Notes: a model not told the origin generated them from the sequence alone. A DNA stretch of 64,000 nucleotides from an uncultured Eubacterium sp. (GCA_910580075.1 CAJTVR010000006.1:1-64000), one strand, 5' to 3'; shown: positions 18,145 to 28,327, counted from the stretch's first letter. A program made the numbers and translations.

Positions 18145-18263
18145 AACCGGACCTGAGATGAGAGTCAGAAGGCTGCATGACAGGGAAGGGGTTATAAAAA
18201 TGCGGGAAACACAGAGAAATGCCTGGAGCAGGAAAGGATCAAATGCTGGAGGGATGGCGAAGC

Positions 18264-19451
18264 ATGCCTTTTGCATGGTATGAAGGAATGAAATTAGTAC
18301 AGCTATTTAAGATATACTGGCCGGATAACGGCGGCGGCATAGCAGCTGTTATGGACATGGTTTCAGATGCGGCTGACTGTATGGGCAAAGCATTAAATAG
18401 AACGGAATGCAGACAGGAAATGGTCGTGTGCAGACCGCGCCCGGGGATGCCGTCTAAACAGGACTGCTATAAGGGAAAGAACGTGTACCGGTGCAGGTCT
18501 TTCGCTGAGATTGCGTCGACGCCCGTTTCCATTGAATTTCTTGCAAAGGCCCGCAAGGCAGCAAAGGATGCCGATATTGTTATTTATCATTTTCCGTATC
18601 CTATGGCTGATATTGGAATACTATTCAGACTGTATCGTGGAAAACTGATCGTCTGGTGGCACTGTGATTTTGATACGCAGAAAGGAAAAATACTTACCAG
18701 ACTTTACAGACCTATCGTTAAGCATACATTGAAAAAAGCAGATATCATTATTGTTTCGGCAAAAGGAAATATAAATGGGTCACAGATACTAAGAAAATAT
18801 AAAGATAAGTGCAGGGTAATACCGTTTGCAGTACCAGACGATTTAGCGCAGAAGGGCAGAACGTACTATGAATCCCGAAACAGCGGAACCAGGAGAAAAG
18901 TGCATGTGCTGTTTATTGGAAGATTTGTATGGTATAAAGGGCTGGATGTTCTTTTGAAGGCATTTGCAAAACTGGATCATAAAAAATATGAACTGCTTTT
19001 AGTGGGAGACGGGCCGCTGCTTTCTGATATGCAGTCTCTGGCAAAACATTTAAATCTAAATAATGTGGCTTTTGCGGGCTCTGTATCACAGGATGAAAAA
19101 ATAAAGAAGATTCAGTGGAGTGATTTTCTCGTGCTTCCATCTGTTTCGAAAGCAGAAGCGTTTGGGATTGTGCAGATTGAGGCAATGGCATTTGGCAAAC
19201 CGGTGATAAATACAAGCATACCAGGCGGCGTGCCGGAGATCTGTCCGAATGGTGTGTGCGGAATTACGGTCAGGCCGCACAATAAGGAGGAATTAGCCAG
19301 AGCAATAAAAAGGCTTGGAGAAGATACAAGCCTTCGGGAAACATACGGGAAAAGAGCAATAGAGCTAGTAAAAGAAAAGTATAATACGTCCCGTATGGTC
19401 AGACAGTACATCCATGTATTTCAGAATATAATGGAAACATCAGGCAGCTGA
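18264..19451 (+). CDS. glycosyltransferase family 4
   Basis: GT-B fold retaining glycosyltransferase. MKLVQLFKIYWPDNGGGIAAVM gives the N-terminal acceptor-side glycine-rich loop; the nucleotide-sugar side has FIGRFVWYKGLDVLLKAFAKL, LLVGDGPLLSDMQSLA and the E-x7-E motif in SKAEAFGIVQIEAMAFGKPV. Two starts are possible: ATG 18264, ten bases after GGAGGG, or ATG 18288, where family members usually begin. An even earlier ATG at 18219 lacks a good site. It would add one sugar to the lipid-linked repeat unit at the inner membrane face. Donor and acceptor cannot be read from sequence. Confidence 0.87.
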   Translation: MPFAWYEGMKLVQLFKIYWPDNGGGIAAVMDMVSDAADCMGKALNRTECRQEMVVCRPRPGMPSKQDCYKGKNVYRCRSFAEIASTPVSIEFLAKARKAAKDADIVIYHFPYPMADIGILFRLYRGKLIVWWHCDFDTQKGKILTRLYRPIVKHTLKKADIIIVSAKGNINGSQILRKYKDKCRVIPFAVPDDLAQKGRTYYESRNSGTRRKVHVLFIGRFVWYKGLDVLLKAFAKLDHKKYELLLVGDGPLLSDMQSLAKHLNLNNVAFAGSVSQDEKIKKIQWSDFLVLPSVSKAEAFGIVQIEAMAFGKPVINTSIPGGVPEICPNGVCGITVRPHNKEELARAIKRLGEDTSLRETYGKRAIELVKEKYNTSRMVRQYIHVFQNIMETSGS

Positions 19452-19479
19452 GTACAAATAAAAAGAATGGAGCATGAAG

Positions 19480-20568
19480 ATGATTAAAGTTCTTCACGTT
19501 TTTGCAGGGATGAACAAAGGAGGAGTTGAAAGTTTTGTCCTGAACCTGCATAAAGCACTGAAAGATAGTGATATCCGATTTGATTTTCTGGTGAGAAGCA
19601 GTAATGGGAACCGGACAATGGTACAGTATTTTAAAAACTCAGGAAGCCGCATATACGTAACTAAATCATGGCCGTTACATGTATTTCAGAATTATATTCA
19701 GATGAAGCGGTTTTTCATTAAGCATGCCGGTATCTATGATTTTATACATATTCACATGAATTCACTGATGTATATGCTTCCAGTCACAATGGCAGACAGA
19801 TATATGCCGGATACCAGGATTATTATTCACAGTCACAATACAAAAGTCCGGTATTTCAGCGCTATGCCGCTTCATTATATAAATCGGAGGATTCTGAAAA
19901 GATATCGTACAATCAGTCTGGCATGTTCGCATGAAGCTGGAAAGTGGATGTTTACCGGCCGGTATACAGTAGTTCCGAATGGAATCGATGTATCCAGGTT
20001 TCAGGCGGAGCCGGGTTTTAGAACAGATTCGGATACCCTGCAGCTGGTGTCGGTAGGAAAAATAGAAAACCAGAAAAATTACTTTTTTATGTTATCTGTA
20101 ATCAAGGCTCTAAAGGCAGAAGGAGTGAAGGTAAGATACCGGATTGCAGGAGAAGGCAGTCTTAAGAAGGAGTTTATAAAAGCGGTCAGAACGTATGGAC
20201 TATCAGCTGAGGTAAAGCTTCTTGGAAATATAGAATCTGTGGAAAGACTGCTGAGAGAATCACATATTTTTATGATGCCGTCTAAATATGAGGGCCTGGG
20301 TATTGCTTTACTGGAAGCTCAGTGCAGCGGGATACCCTGTGTAATTTCAGATAGAATACCCCGGGAATCTGCAGTCTGTCCGAATGTGTACCGCATTCCG
20401 CTGCAAAAAGATCAATGGGTAAGAACAGTAAAAAATATTGCAGCAATGGAAGATACAGGGTACTGCAAAACAAACAGTAAAAGGATGGCAGAAAGCAGGT
20501 ATAGTCTGAAAGGCCTGGCTCTGAGCATGCAGGATATATATCAGACTGAAAGGAATGTGAAGTGGTAA
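19480..20568 (+). CDS. glycosyltransferase family 4
   Basis: GT4-type glycosyltransferase, about 362 residues. VLHVFAGMNKGGVESFVLNLHKAL is the N-terminal glycine loop; VSVGKIENQKNYFFMLSVIKAL, RIAGEGSLKKEF and the E-x7-E motif in SKYEGLGIALLEAQCSGIP mark the nucleotide-sugar domain. ATG 19480 is preferred over 19474 because GGAG at 19469-19472 then has a seven-base spacing. The stop overlaps the GT11-like gene. It resembles EpsF-type transferases of exopolysaccharide loci; substrate unknown. Confidence 0.88.
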   Translation: MIKVLHVFAGMNKGGVESFVLNLHKALKDSDIRFDFLVRSSNGNRTMVQYFKNSGSRIYVTKSWPLHVFQNYIQMKRFFIKHAGIYDFIHIHMNSLMYMLPVTMADRYMPDTRIIIHSHNTKVRYFSAMPLHYINRRILKRYRTISLACSHEAGKWMFTGRYTVVPNGIDVSRFQAEPGFRTDSDTLQLVSVGKIENQKNYFFMLSVIKALKAEGVKVRYRIAGEGSLKKEFIKAVRTYGLSAEVKLLGNIESVERLLRESHIFMMPSKYEGLGIALLEAQCSGIPCVISDRIPRESAVCPNVYRIPLQKDQWVRTVKNIAAMEDTGYCKTNSKRMAESRYSLKGLALSMQDIYQTERNVKW

Positions 20569-21464
20569 GAATACGTCTGAAAGGACGGCTGGGAAACCAG
20601 CTGTTTATTTATGGTTTTGCAAGGCTGCTGTGTGAAAAATACCATATGAAAGCACTGCTGTACGATAGAAGTGATGAAAAAGATACTGTCTGGCACAGTC
20701 ATCTGAACCGTTTTGTGCTGCATCCCTCTGTCTCTTTTACAAATAAAAAAGAAGAAGTCTTAAAAATGCCACTGTCTGCAAAAGCGGCGTTTTTCATAGA
20801 CAGACTGCAGTGTAAGTATGAGACAAACCGGCGTATGCATGAAAGGCAGATAAACAAAATGCCGGCAAATATCAAAAAAGGCCTGTTTCTTCTGATGGAC
20901 GGTTATTATGAACTGCCGCCAGATATACCGAAGGATCTGTTTTGTGATGGATATTTTCAGTCGCCCGGATATTTAGATCCTGTCAGACACAGGCTGCTGA
21001 ATGAAATAGTTCCGAGAGATAAATTTACAGAAAAAGAACAGAAGTTTATGGATCAGATAAAAAGCTGCGAATCTGTCTGTCTGACAATAAGGCTTGGAGA
21101 TTATCTGGGAAATACTGTTCATCAGGTATGTACCAGAGAGTATTATATGAGAGCAATGGACATGATGGCAGAAAGGAAGCCGGGCTGCAGGTTCTTTGTA
21201 TTTTCGGACGAGATTGAAGCTGCCAGAAAAATGTTCCGGTTCCGTTATCCGGTGAGTTATGATTCTGGCAGATCAAAGGACAGCATATCACTGGCATTCA
21301 TGAGCCAGTGTAAACATTTTATTATTTCCAATAGCAGTTTCAGCTGGTGGGCGCAGTATTTGTCGCAGAATCCGGAAAAGATAGTTATATCTCCGGACAG
21401 ATGGTACGCACAGGACATTCCTTGCGATATTATGCAAAAGGAATGGGTACGGATTCAGTGCTGA
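20562..21464 (+). CDS. glycosyltransferase family 11-like (alpha-1,2-fucosyltransferase-like)
   Basis: 300 residues. The N-terminus VRIRLKGRLGNQLFIYGFARLL is the GT11 signature (G-x-L-G-N-Q-L/M-F), and CLTIRLGDYLGN corresponds to the donor-binding H-x-R-x-G-D region, with Thr in place of His. YYMRAMDMMAERKPGCRFFVFSDE and HFIISNSSFSWWAQYLS are typical of the family. The start is GTG at 20562, overlapping the previous stop by seven bases. GT11 enzymes use GDP-fucose; with a GDP-fucose-synthase-like gene at 38943 in the same locus, a deoxy-hexose or deoxy-heptose donor is plausible. Confidence 0.8.
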   Translation: MVRIRLKGRLGNQLFIYGFARLLCEKYHMKALLYDRSDEKDTVWHSHLNRFVLHPSVSFTNKKEEVLKMPLSAKAAFFIDRLQCKYETNRRMHERQINKMPANIKKGLFLLMDGYYELPPDIPKDLFCDGYFQSPGYLDPVRHRLLNEIVPRDKFTEKEQKFMDQIKSCESVCLTIRLGDYLGNTVHQVCTREYYMRAMDMMAERKPGCRFFVFSDEIEAARKMFRFRYPVSYDSGRSKDSISLAFMSQCKHFIISNSSFSWWAQYLSQNPEKIVISPDRWYAQDIPCDIMQKEWVRIQC

Positions 21465-21476
21465 GAGGTTACACAT

Positions 21477-22439
21477 ATGAAACGATGTATTTTGATCATT
21501 CCTTACTTTGGCAAATTTAACAGTTATTTTCATTTATTTCTTCATTCATGCAGAAATAATCCGGATTTTGACTGGCTCATTTTTACAGATGACCGCAGGA
21601 ACTTTGAGTATCCGGATAATATAACCGTTAAATATACCACATTTGATAAAATAAAGTTATATATTCAGCGGAAGTTTAAATTTAAAATTGCTTTGGACCA
21701 GCCGTATAAACTATGTGATTATAAAATAGCATATGGCGACATATTCTCAGAATTTATTTCTGGATATGAGTTCTGGGGGTTTTGCGATACAGATGTTATT
21801 TTCGGAAGGCTGAATCAGTTTATAACGGATGAGGTACTGGATTCATTTGACAAAATACTGTTCCGCGGACACTTTGTATTGTTAAGAAACAGCCCGGAAT
21901 GCAGAACATTATATAGAACAAAAATGAAAGGCATGCCAGTGGATTACAGGTTTGCATTTACAACAGATTATATGTGCCATTTTGACGAACATGAAATGTG
22001 GCAGTCTGTTACCAGACGGCTCGGTATCAGGGAGTGGAGGAAGATTGTGTATGCAGATATCGGCTGCAATTCATTTTCTTTCCATGCAGTGCAGGGGATG
22101 TATGGTACGGCAGACCAGATTTATTTATATGATCATGGAGCCATATACAGATTTTATATCTGTGAGGGTGTTGTGAAAAAAGACGAATGGGCTTATATAC
22201 ATTTACAAAAACGGCGGATGACGGTGGAAAATGTAAATGACAGGAATCTTTATGCAATCATTCCCAATCGTTTTACACGCATCCAGTGTAACACAGACAA
22301 AGAATTTATCATAAGACATTCACCAAAACGAGTGTTTTATATGGTTCGAAGAATAGAACGCTTCAAAGAAATTATTACAAATATAAAAAAAGGTGCAATC
22401 CGCTACAGGATTCACCGCCGCATGAATGGTGGTATATAA
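21477..22439 (+). CDS. DUF6625-like putative glycosyltransferase
   Basis: 320 residues starting MKRCILIIPYFGKFNSYFHLFLHSC, followed by a TDDRRNFEYPDNI segment and FWGFCDTDVIFGRL, whose D-T-D fits a DXD metal/nucleotide-sugar site of a GT-A fold. I recognise the overall pattern as DUF6625, often found in polysaccharide loci, but the sugar is unknown. A GAGAGG ribosome-binding site precedes the ATG. The C-terminus is basic, compatible with membrane association. Confidence 0.68.
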   Translation: MKRCILIIPYFGKFNSYFHLFLHSCRNNPDFDWLIFTDDRRNFEYPDNITVKYTTFDKIKLYIQRKFKFKIALDQPYKLCDYKIAYGDIFSEFISGYEFWGFCDTDVIFGRLNQFITDEVLDSFDKILFRGHFVLLRNSPECRTLYRTKMKGMPVDYRFAFTTDYMCHFDEHEMWQSVTRRLGIREWRKIVYADIGCNSFSFHAVQGMYGTADQIYLYDHGAIYRFYICEGVVKKDEWAYIHLQKRRMTVENVNDRNLYAIIPNRFTRIQCNTDKEFIIRHSPKRVFYMVRRIERFKEIITNIKKGAIRYRIHRRMNGGI

Positions 22440-22441
22440 AA

Positions 22442-23524
22442 ATGCATACAAAGATTCTTGCAATGTATCTGCCACAGTTTTATGAGATTGAGCAGAATAA
22501 TTTATGGTGGGAAAAAGGGTTTACAGAATGGACAAATTTAAAAAGAGCAGAAGCGCTTTTCAGAGGACACAGGCAGCCGAGAATCCCGTATGATCAAAAC
22601 TATTACTGTCTGCTTGATGAAAAACAACTCCGCCGTCAGGCTGAACTGGCACAAAAGTATCATGTCTATGGATTCTGCATGTATCATTACTGGTTTGAAG
22701 GTATACAGATTATGGAAAAACCGCCGGAACTACTGCTTAAAAATAAGGATATCCATATCAGATTCTGCTTTTCCTGGGCGAATCATACGTGGACAAAAGC
22801 ACCGGGAAAAAAAGATGAGCAGATTCTGATCAGACAGGAATACGGCAGCGTAGAAGACTGGAAAAAACACTTCTGGTATTTAAACAGGTTTTTTAAAGAT
22901 GACAGGTATATAAAGATGGGCAATAAGCCAGTGCTGGTGCTGTATAATGCAGTGGATATTGACTGCTGGGCACAGATGTCTTCCTGCTGGAAGCAGCTTG
23001 CACTGGAAGCAGGATGGGACGGACTGTATTATATATCGACGTTAAAGTCTGGCGCGGATCTTGGAGCAGCTGAGAATATGGGGCTGGATGCACAGTTTGA
23101 ATATCAGCCGGCTTTTGGAACAAGAAGAGATGGATGTAAATTAGATTATGGATTCTGGTATCATTTTAAATATAATGTATTAAATCTGAGAATTCATAAT
23201 CATGTGACAAAGTTCAGTTATGAAAAGGTATGGGAAAGTATATTGAAAAAAGAATACAGAGGCGGGGTAAAGACTTTTTTAGGAGCGTTTAACGACTGGG
23301 ATACGACTGCAAGATGGGGACATAAAGGCAGCGTATGTACCGGTGCCTGTCCGGAACTGTTTGAACATTATCTGAAAGTTCAGATCAGTAAAAGTAAAAA
23401 AAGAGACAATGAGTTTCTTTTTGTTACTGCGTGGAATGAGTGGAGTGAGGGTGCTTATTTGGAGCCGGATGAAGAACTCGGATTTCAGTATCTGGAAGCA
23501 TTGTCTAAAGCGGTCATGTCCTGA
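22442..23524 (+). CDS. WbsX-like / glycoside hydrolase 99-like protein
   Basis: 360 residues of the WbsX type found in O-antigen and capsule loci. The start ILAMYLPQFYEIEQNNLWWEKGFTEWTNL and the segments QAELAQKYHVYGFCMYHYWFEG and FVTAWNEWSEGAYLEPD are characteristic. The fold resembles endo-acting GH99 enzymes, and Glu/Asp residues in the last block could be catalytic, but the role in polymer synthesis is unclear: transferase, hydrolase or trimming activity are all possible. It starts two bases after the previous stop. Confidence 0.82.
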   Translation: MHTKILAMYLPQFYEIEQNNLWWEKGFTEWTNLKRAEALFRGHRQPRIPYDQNYYCLLDEKQLRRQAELAQKYHVYGFCMYHYWFEGIQIMEKPPELLLKNKDIHIRFCFSWANHTWTKAPGKKDEQILIRQEYGSVEDWKKHFWYLNRFFKDDRYIKMGNKPVLVLYNAVDIDCWAQMSSCWKQLALEAGWDGLYYISTLKSGADLGAAENMGLDAQFEYQPAFGTRRDGCKLDYGFWYHFKYNVLNLRIHNHVTKFSYEKVWESILKKEYRGGVKTFLGAFNDWDTTARWGHKGSVCTGACPELFEHYLKVQISKSKKRDNEFLFVTAWNEWSEGAYLEPDEELGFQYLEALSKAVMS

Positions 23525-23542
23525 GCTTAAGGAGGGCTTTCC

Positions 23543-24823
23543 ATGTATGATGATATTAAGGCTGAAAGCAGGCTCAGGGCCGGATTTTTCAGCAATACGG
23601 TTTCAGTTTTAGTGTGTCTGCTGCCTTTGCTTAACACATATTCAGTCAGACATCTTCCAGGAGCTTTATCTGATATAGCGATTATGTGTCTGGTAATCAT
23701 GACAGCGGTTACCCTGTTAAAGAAACCTGTTATCCGGTATGGCGAATACGGAAATGTAATGCTGCTCTACGCGTTTGTAGTATTTTTAAGTTTTTCATTT
23801 CATTATGAACTGACAGAAACAATGACGGATTATCTGAGGCAGTTTTCCATGCTGTTTATAGCAGTTTTCGGGCTGTCCAGGCTGGGAAATTTTGCAGCAG
23901 CGTTTCGGACATTTGAGGTTACAGCTATTTTTTCCAGTATTTACTGCTGGCTTCTGGTATTTTTTTTGTACGCTGCAGATACCATACTGCCTTCCTATCT
24001 GCCGTTTTTTGAGCATCGAAGTGATCTGGATTTTGAAAATCAGTATTTAAACTATAAAAAATATTACAGGCCGCATTCTATATTTTCAGAACCATCTATA
24101 CTTTGTGAGTATATACTGCTTTATCTGATTCTGCTGTTATTTAAAGATCTGCCACGCAGTGACAATACAAAGAAATATAAAAAACGGCAGTTTTGCAAAA
24201 CGCTGTTTATAACAGCCACATGCTTTATTACAGGCTCTACAACAGGAATTATTGGATCGGTGATTTTTTTATGTCTGTACTTCTGGCAGACTGTTATCAA
24301 AACAAATAAGATCATTCAAAAAATTGGAAAGTATATTCCGGTGATAGCAGCAGCATTCTTCTGTCTGGTAAATACGCCAATGTTTCGTATATTTGTAACC
24401 AGAGTTTTTGTAGATCATTCTTCTTTATCATTAAGATTTGGCAATCTGAAAGATATTTTTAATGAAGACTGTCTGGTACTTTTGTTCGGCAGAGGATTTG
24501 TTTATGACGCTGTAGTGAAAGAGATAGGCTGGATACCTGGATACGCGCTTGTTCTGGTATATTACGGGCTGGCAGGACTGGGGATTCTTTCAGCCGTTTC
24601 CTGCATTCTGTACAGCAGGATTGGAAAGAAAAACTGCCTGGGGAAAGCAGTGTTTTTATATTTTGTAATCATGAATTGTACAAGCTATCCGCTGTTTTCA
24701 TCATTTTTCTTAACAGATTTGTTTTTTATATTTCATTCGAAACGGACTGCGCCTGTGAACCAGTGCAGGCGCAGCCAGCTATTATTGGAAGGTAAGGCAG
24801 TATGGAATGTTTGGGAAAGCTAA
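23543..24823 (+). CDS. Wzy-like O-antigen/capsule polymerase
   Basis: 426-residue polytopic protein with about ten hydrophobic segments and a central hydrophilic loop (about residues 150-185, FEHRSDLDFENQYLNYKKYYRPHSIFSEPS), the typical Wzy layout. Sequence is poorly conserved in this family, so the call rests on topology, size and position among glycosyltransferases. It would join repeat units on the outer membrane face. GGAGG lies before the ATG, and its stop overlaps the following GT2 gene by 22 bases. Confidence 0.78.
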   Translation: MYDDIKAESRLRAGFFSNTVSVLVCLLPLLNTYSVRHLPGALSDIAIMCLVIMTAVTLLKKPVIRYGEYGNVMLLYAFVVFLSFSFHYELTETMTDYLRQFSMLFIAVFGLSRLGNFAAAFRTFEVTAIFSSIYCWLLVFFLYAADTILPSYLPFFEHRSDLDFENQYLNYKKYYRPHSIFSEPSILCEYILLYLILLLFKDLPRSDNTKKYKKRQFCKTLFITATCFITGSTTGIIGSVIFLCLYFWQTVIKTNKIIQKIGKYIPVIAAAFFCLVNTPMFRIFVTRVFVDHSSLSLRFGNLKDIFNEDCLVLLFGRGFVYDAVVKEIGWIPGYALVLVYYGLAGLGILSAVSCILYSRIGKKNCLGKAVFLYFVIMNCTSYPLFSSFFLTDLFFIFHSKRTAPVNQCRRSQLLLEGKAVWNVWES

Positions 24824-25767
24824 GTGTGATTATACCAGTATATTGTAAAGAAGACACGGTTGAACGCTGTATAGAATCCGTCTTAAAGCAGAATTACGAT
24901 AATCTGGAAATTATCATTGTTGATGACGGATCACCGGACAGATGCGGGGCAGTCTGTGATGATTATGCCGGACGGTATCATAAGGTCAGAGTGATTCATC
25001 AGAAAAATAAAGGAGTTTCGGAAGCCAGAAACTGCGGAATACGGGCTGCGTCAGGTGAGTACATTACATTTGCAGATGCGGATGATACCCTGGCACCTGA
25101 TTTTGCCAGCAGTCTGATTCCGTTATTTGATCAACAGACTCAGATGGTTGTCAGCTCGAATCATCAGGTATCATCCCGGTTTCAATTAGAGTTAGACAGG
25201 GATACGGCATGGAGACTGATGTTTGACGATGATAATTTCGGAGTGAATGTATGGGGCAAAATATATAAAAAATCACTTGCCATACAGCAGCGTTTTCCTG
25301 TGAATATCTCAATGGGTGAAGACATGTGGTATCTGTTTCAGGCAGTCTCTCATTCAGAAAAGATCCGGTACGTTTCTGATAATTATTATCATCAGATGCG
25401 TTCAGAATATAATTCAGCAAATCTGTCAGGCGTGAAGCAGTATTTTGAAGCCCTGATTATAAACCAGAACTGTCTGAAATCCGCACTGAAAAGCCAGGCC
25501 GGTTACCAGACACAGTGTGCCATTCGCAGAGGAATACTAAAAAGGGCCGTGTGGATGATGGACGTGATGGGAATGAAACATGAAGTCAAAAAGAAATACC
25601 TGGATGCAGGCACAGCTGCTATTAAAGAAAGTATGCCGGCTGCCGCATCCATGCCGTTCCTGCAGCGGCTCAGGATGCTGGCGGCGGTTACCCTGCCACA
25701 GCTTTATATATGCATTTCCAGTTTAAGAAAAGGGGTTGGTGATCAAGAGTATGGAAGCAGAAGATGA
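24802..25767 (+). CDS. glycosyltransferase family 2
   Basis: GT-A fold inverting glycosyltransferase of 321 residues. LSVIIPVYCKEDTVERCIESVLKQ, IIIVDDGSPD and the DXD-type FADADD near residue 93 are clear GT2 motifs. The last third is helical, with a hydrophobic stretch near the end. It starts inside the polymerase gene (22-base overlap), which suggests coupling. Donor and acceptor unknown. Confidence 0.9.
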   Translation: MECLGKLSVIIPVYCKEDTVERCIESVLKQNYDNLEIIIVDDGSPDRCGAVCDDYAGRYHKVRVIHQKNKGVSEARNCGIRAASGEYITFADADDTLAPDFASSLIPLFDQQTQMVVSSNHQVSSRFQLELDRDTAWRLMFDDDNFGVNVWGKIYKKSLAIQQRFPVNISMGEDMWYLFQAVSHSEKIRYVSDNYYHQMRSEYNSANLSGVKQYFEALIINQNCLKSALKSQAGYQTQCAIRRGILKRAVWMMDVMGMKHEVKKKYLDAGTAAIKESMPAAASMPFLQRLRMLAAVTLPQLYICISSLRKGVGDQEYGSRR

Positions 25768-26989
25768 CAGTAAAAAAAATATAGTACTTATAGCAGCATT
25801 TTATTATCTGCCGGATTGCAACGGGGGTACAGAGAGACCTAAAAATTTCTGTTATTATTTAAACAAATACGGAATGCAGACGTATGTTCTTACAGCAGCC
25901 TATGATCACATTGATTATTCGGATGACGCAGATCATATCTTCAGGGTAAAAGATTATAGGAAAAATGACAGCAGCAGTGTCATTACGGCTGCAGTTAAAG
26001 CAAAAGAGATCCTGCAAAGGAGGCTCGGCAAACCAGTCCGCGGAGAAGACGCCTGGGCACAGCGGGTGAAAAAGAATATAGGCAGTATTATAAATAAACT
26101 GCATCCAGACGTATGTATTGTAACCTTTCCGCCGCCGGCAGTTCTCGATATAGGACTGTATATAAAAGAACAGTACCCTGATATAAAACTGATATCTGAT
26201 TTCAGGGACGGATTTTTGTATGCTCCGATGTATCAGGAAATGAAAAGCGGTGCCCGCAGGATTTACCGCAGATTTATGGAACGTTACCGGTCTTTGGAGT
26301 TAGAAACTGTGAGAAAAAGTGATGCGTTAATTACGATTGCAGACGGACTGACGGAATATTTTCGGGAACAGTATGGAAAGCAGGAAGTATACACGATAGG
26401 CAATGGCTTCAACCATGAAGAAAAATTCCATGCGAAGCCTGTTCATCTGCCAAAAGACCAGTTTGTGATACTGTTTACCGGGGGATTAGACTGTTCCAGA
26501 ATAGGCTATTTTGAATATTTCACCTCGTTTGTTGAAAATAACCGCCTGGAGCGGCTGGATGTCAGTTTAGTTATGATTGGAAATTATCTGGATTATGAAA
26601 AGGAGTTCTTTGCAAAACACAAAAGAATGATCGTTTTACCCAAACAGCCAAGAGACAAAATTATTGCTACTCAAAGGCAGGCAGATTTACTTTTAAATGT
26701 GACCAGGGATGATGAACCCATAGGCACGAATGGAAAGCTGTATGAATATTTGTTTTCGAACAAGCCGGTTCTGAATTATGGAAGGCATAACAATGCAGAA
26801 AGGATCATCCAGGAGACAGATTCAGGCAGAAGCTACAGCAGGGAAGAATCATCTCAGATAGATCAGTTTATTATGGATCTGAAAAAAGGAAAGCTGAAAT
26901 TTCAGCATAGAGATTTATATAAATATACAAGGGAGTATGGTGTGAAACAGCTGATGGAAATTATTGCGTCTTTGCACTGCCAGTCATGA
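25751..26989 (+). CDS. glycosyltransferase family 4-like
   Basis: About 412 residues. IVLIAAFYYLPDCNGGTERPKNFCYYL is the N-terminal acceptor-side motif of GT4-like enzymes. LISDFRDGFLYAPM and LITIADGLTEYF fit the inter-domain part, FTGGLDCSRIGYFEYF the start of the second domain, and EPIGTNGKLYEYLFSNKPVL the donor site. The start is uncertain: ATG 25751, GTG 25739 or TTG 25736 are in frame; GGTG about nine bases ahead favours 25751. It overlaps the preceding gene by 17 bases. Substrate unknown. Confidence 0.82.
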   Translation: MEAEDDSKKNIVLIAAFYYLPDCNGGTERPKNFCYYLNKYGMQTYVLTAAYDHIDYSDDADHIFRVKDYRKNDSSSVITAAVKAKEILQRRLGKPVRGEDAWAQRVKKNIGSIINKLHPDVCIVTFPPPAVLDIGLYIKEQYPDIKLISDFRDGFLYAPMYQEMKSGARRIYRRFMERYRSLELETVRKSDALITIADGLTEYFREQYGKQEVYTIGNGFNHEEKFHAKPVHLPKDQFVILFTGGLDCSRIGYFEYFTSFVENNRLERLDVSLVMIGNYLDYEKEFFAKHKRMIVLPKQPRDKIIATQRQADLLLNVTRDDEPIGTNGKLYEYLFSNKPVLNYGRHNNAERIIQETDSGRSYSREESSQIDQFIMDLKKGKLKFQHRDLYKYTREYGVKQLMEIIASLHCQS

Positions 26990-27007
26990 TTTGGGGAAAG
27001 GAATGGT

Positions 27008-28327
27008 ATGGACAACAGGATAATACTTGAGAAGATAAAAAACAGGACAATCAGAGCCGGGGTCATCGGCCTTGGTTATGTAGGCCTTCCTTTAGCAGTA
27101 GAAAAAGCAAAGGCCGGATTTAAAACGACAGGCTTTGATATACAGAAATCAAAAACAGATCAGGTAAATCAGGGCATCAATTATATTGGCGACGTAGTAG
27201 ATGCTGATTTATCTGAATTAGTGAAAAAGGGAATGCTGCGGGCGACTTCGGATTTTTCATTTATCAGCGAAGCAGATTTTATTGCTATCTGTGTACCGAC
27301 TCCGCTGGATATCCACCAGGAACCTGATTTAAGCTATGTCAGGGACTCGGCAAAAGAAGCTGCAAAGTATTTAAAACCCGGAGCCATGGTCGTATTAGAG
27401 TCTACGACTTATCCGGGAACAACAGAAGAATTCATCAAACCGATATTAGAAAAAGGTTCCGGTCTCGTATGCGGCCGGGATTTTTATTTAGGTTTCAGTC
27501 CGGAGCGGGTTGATCCTGGAAATTTAATATATAAGACAAAAAACACACCAAAGGTGGTAGGAGCAATCGGACAGGATGCAGCAGAAGTGATTAGTGCAAT
27601 GTACCGGGCAGTGCTCGATGGAGAAGTATTTACAGTATCTTCACCAGCAGTTGCTGAAATGGAAAAAATACTGGAAAACACATACCGTAACGTGAATATA
27701 GGACTGATTAACGAAATGGCACGTCTGTGCAGCAAAATGGGCATTTCCGTATGGGAAGTTATTGATGCGGCAAAGACAAAACCGTATGGCTTTCAGCCGT
27801 TTTATCCAGGCCCGGGACTTGGCGGACACTGCATACCGCTTGATCCATACTATCTTGCATGGAAAGCGCGTGAATACGGTTTTCATACGACGCTGATTGA
27901 AAATTCCATGGTCATTAATGACAGCCAGCCGGAATACTGCGCACAGAGGGCCAGACAGATACTAAACCGTTTTAAAAAGTCAGTCAGCGGGGCCAGGATT
28001 CTTATGCTGGGCGTATCATATAAAAATGATATTGATGACTGCCGGGAATCGCCGGCTATCCGTTTGATGAAAGAACTGCGCAGCGATGGGGCCAGGGTCA
28101 GGTATTATGATCCCTGGGTGCCGGAATTTTCCGGGATATACGGGCAGAGCGCACAAAGTATCGAAAAGCTGACACCGGAAGAGACAGCATGGGCGGACCT
28201 TGTAATTGTTACAGCAGCGCATCATAATGTGGATTATGAGATGGTACAGAAAAATGCAAAAGCTGTCTTTGATACCAAAAATGTGATGTCTCATATTAAA
28301 CACAGGGACAATATCGAGGTGCTTTAG
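27008..28327 (+). CDS. wbpA: UDP-N-acetylglucosamine 6-dehydrogenase (WbpA-like nucleotide-sugar dehydrogenase)
   Basis: NAD-dependent dehydrogenase that oxidises C6 of a UDP-sugar to a uronic acid. Features: Rossmann motif GVIGLGYVGLPLA near residue 18, ESTTYPGTTEE, the NIGLINEMA helix and the catalytic cysteine in GPGLGGHCIPLDPYY; the C-terminal domain has MLGVSYKNDIDDCRESPA. The 439-residue length fits the WbpA/WbpO group. Genes for WbpB-, WbpD- and WbpE-like enzymes are in the same locus, so the likely substrate is UDP-GlcNAc, giving UDP-GlcNAcA as first step to a UDP-2,3-diacetamido-2,3-dideoxy uronic acid. GGGGAAAGG precedes the ATG. Confidence 0.9.
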   Translation: MDNRIILEKIKNRTIRAGVIGLGYVGLPLAVEKAKAGFKTTGFDIQKSKTDQVNQGINYIGDVVDADLSELVKKGMLRATSDFSFISEADFIAICVPTPLDIHQEPDLSYVRDSAKEAAKYLKPGAMVVLESTTYPGTTEEFIKPILEKGSGLVCGRDFYLGFSPERVDPGNLIYKTKNTPKVVGAIGQDAAEVISAMYRAVLDGEVFTVSSPAVAEMEKILENTYRNVNIGLINEMARLCSKMGISVWEVIDAAKTKPYGFQPFYPGPGLGGHCIPLDPYYLAWKAREYGFHTTLIENSMVINDSQPEYCAQRARQILNRFKKSVSGARILMLGVSYKNDIDDCRESPAIRLMKELRSDGARVRYYDPWVPEFSGIYGQSAQSIEKLTPEETAWADLVIVTAAHHNVDYEMVQKNAKAVFDTKNVMSHIKHRDNIEVL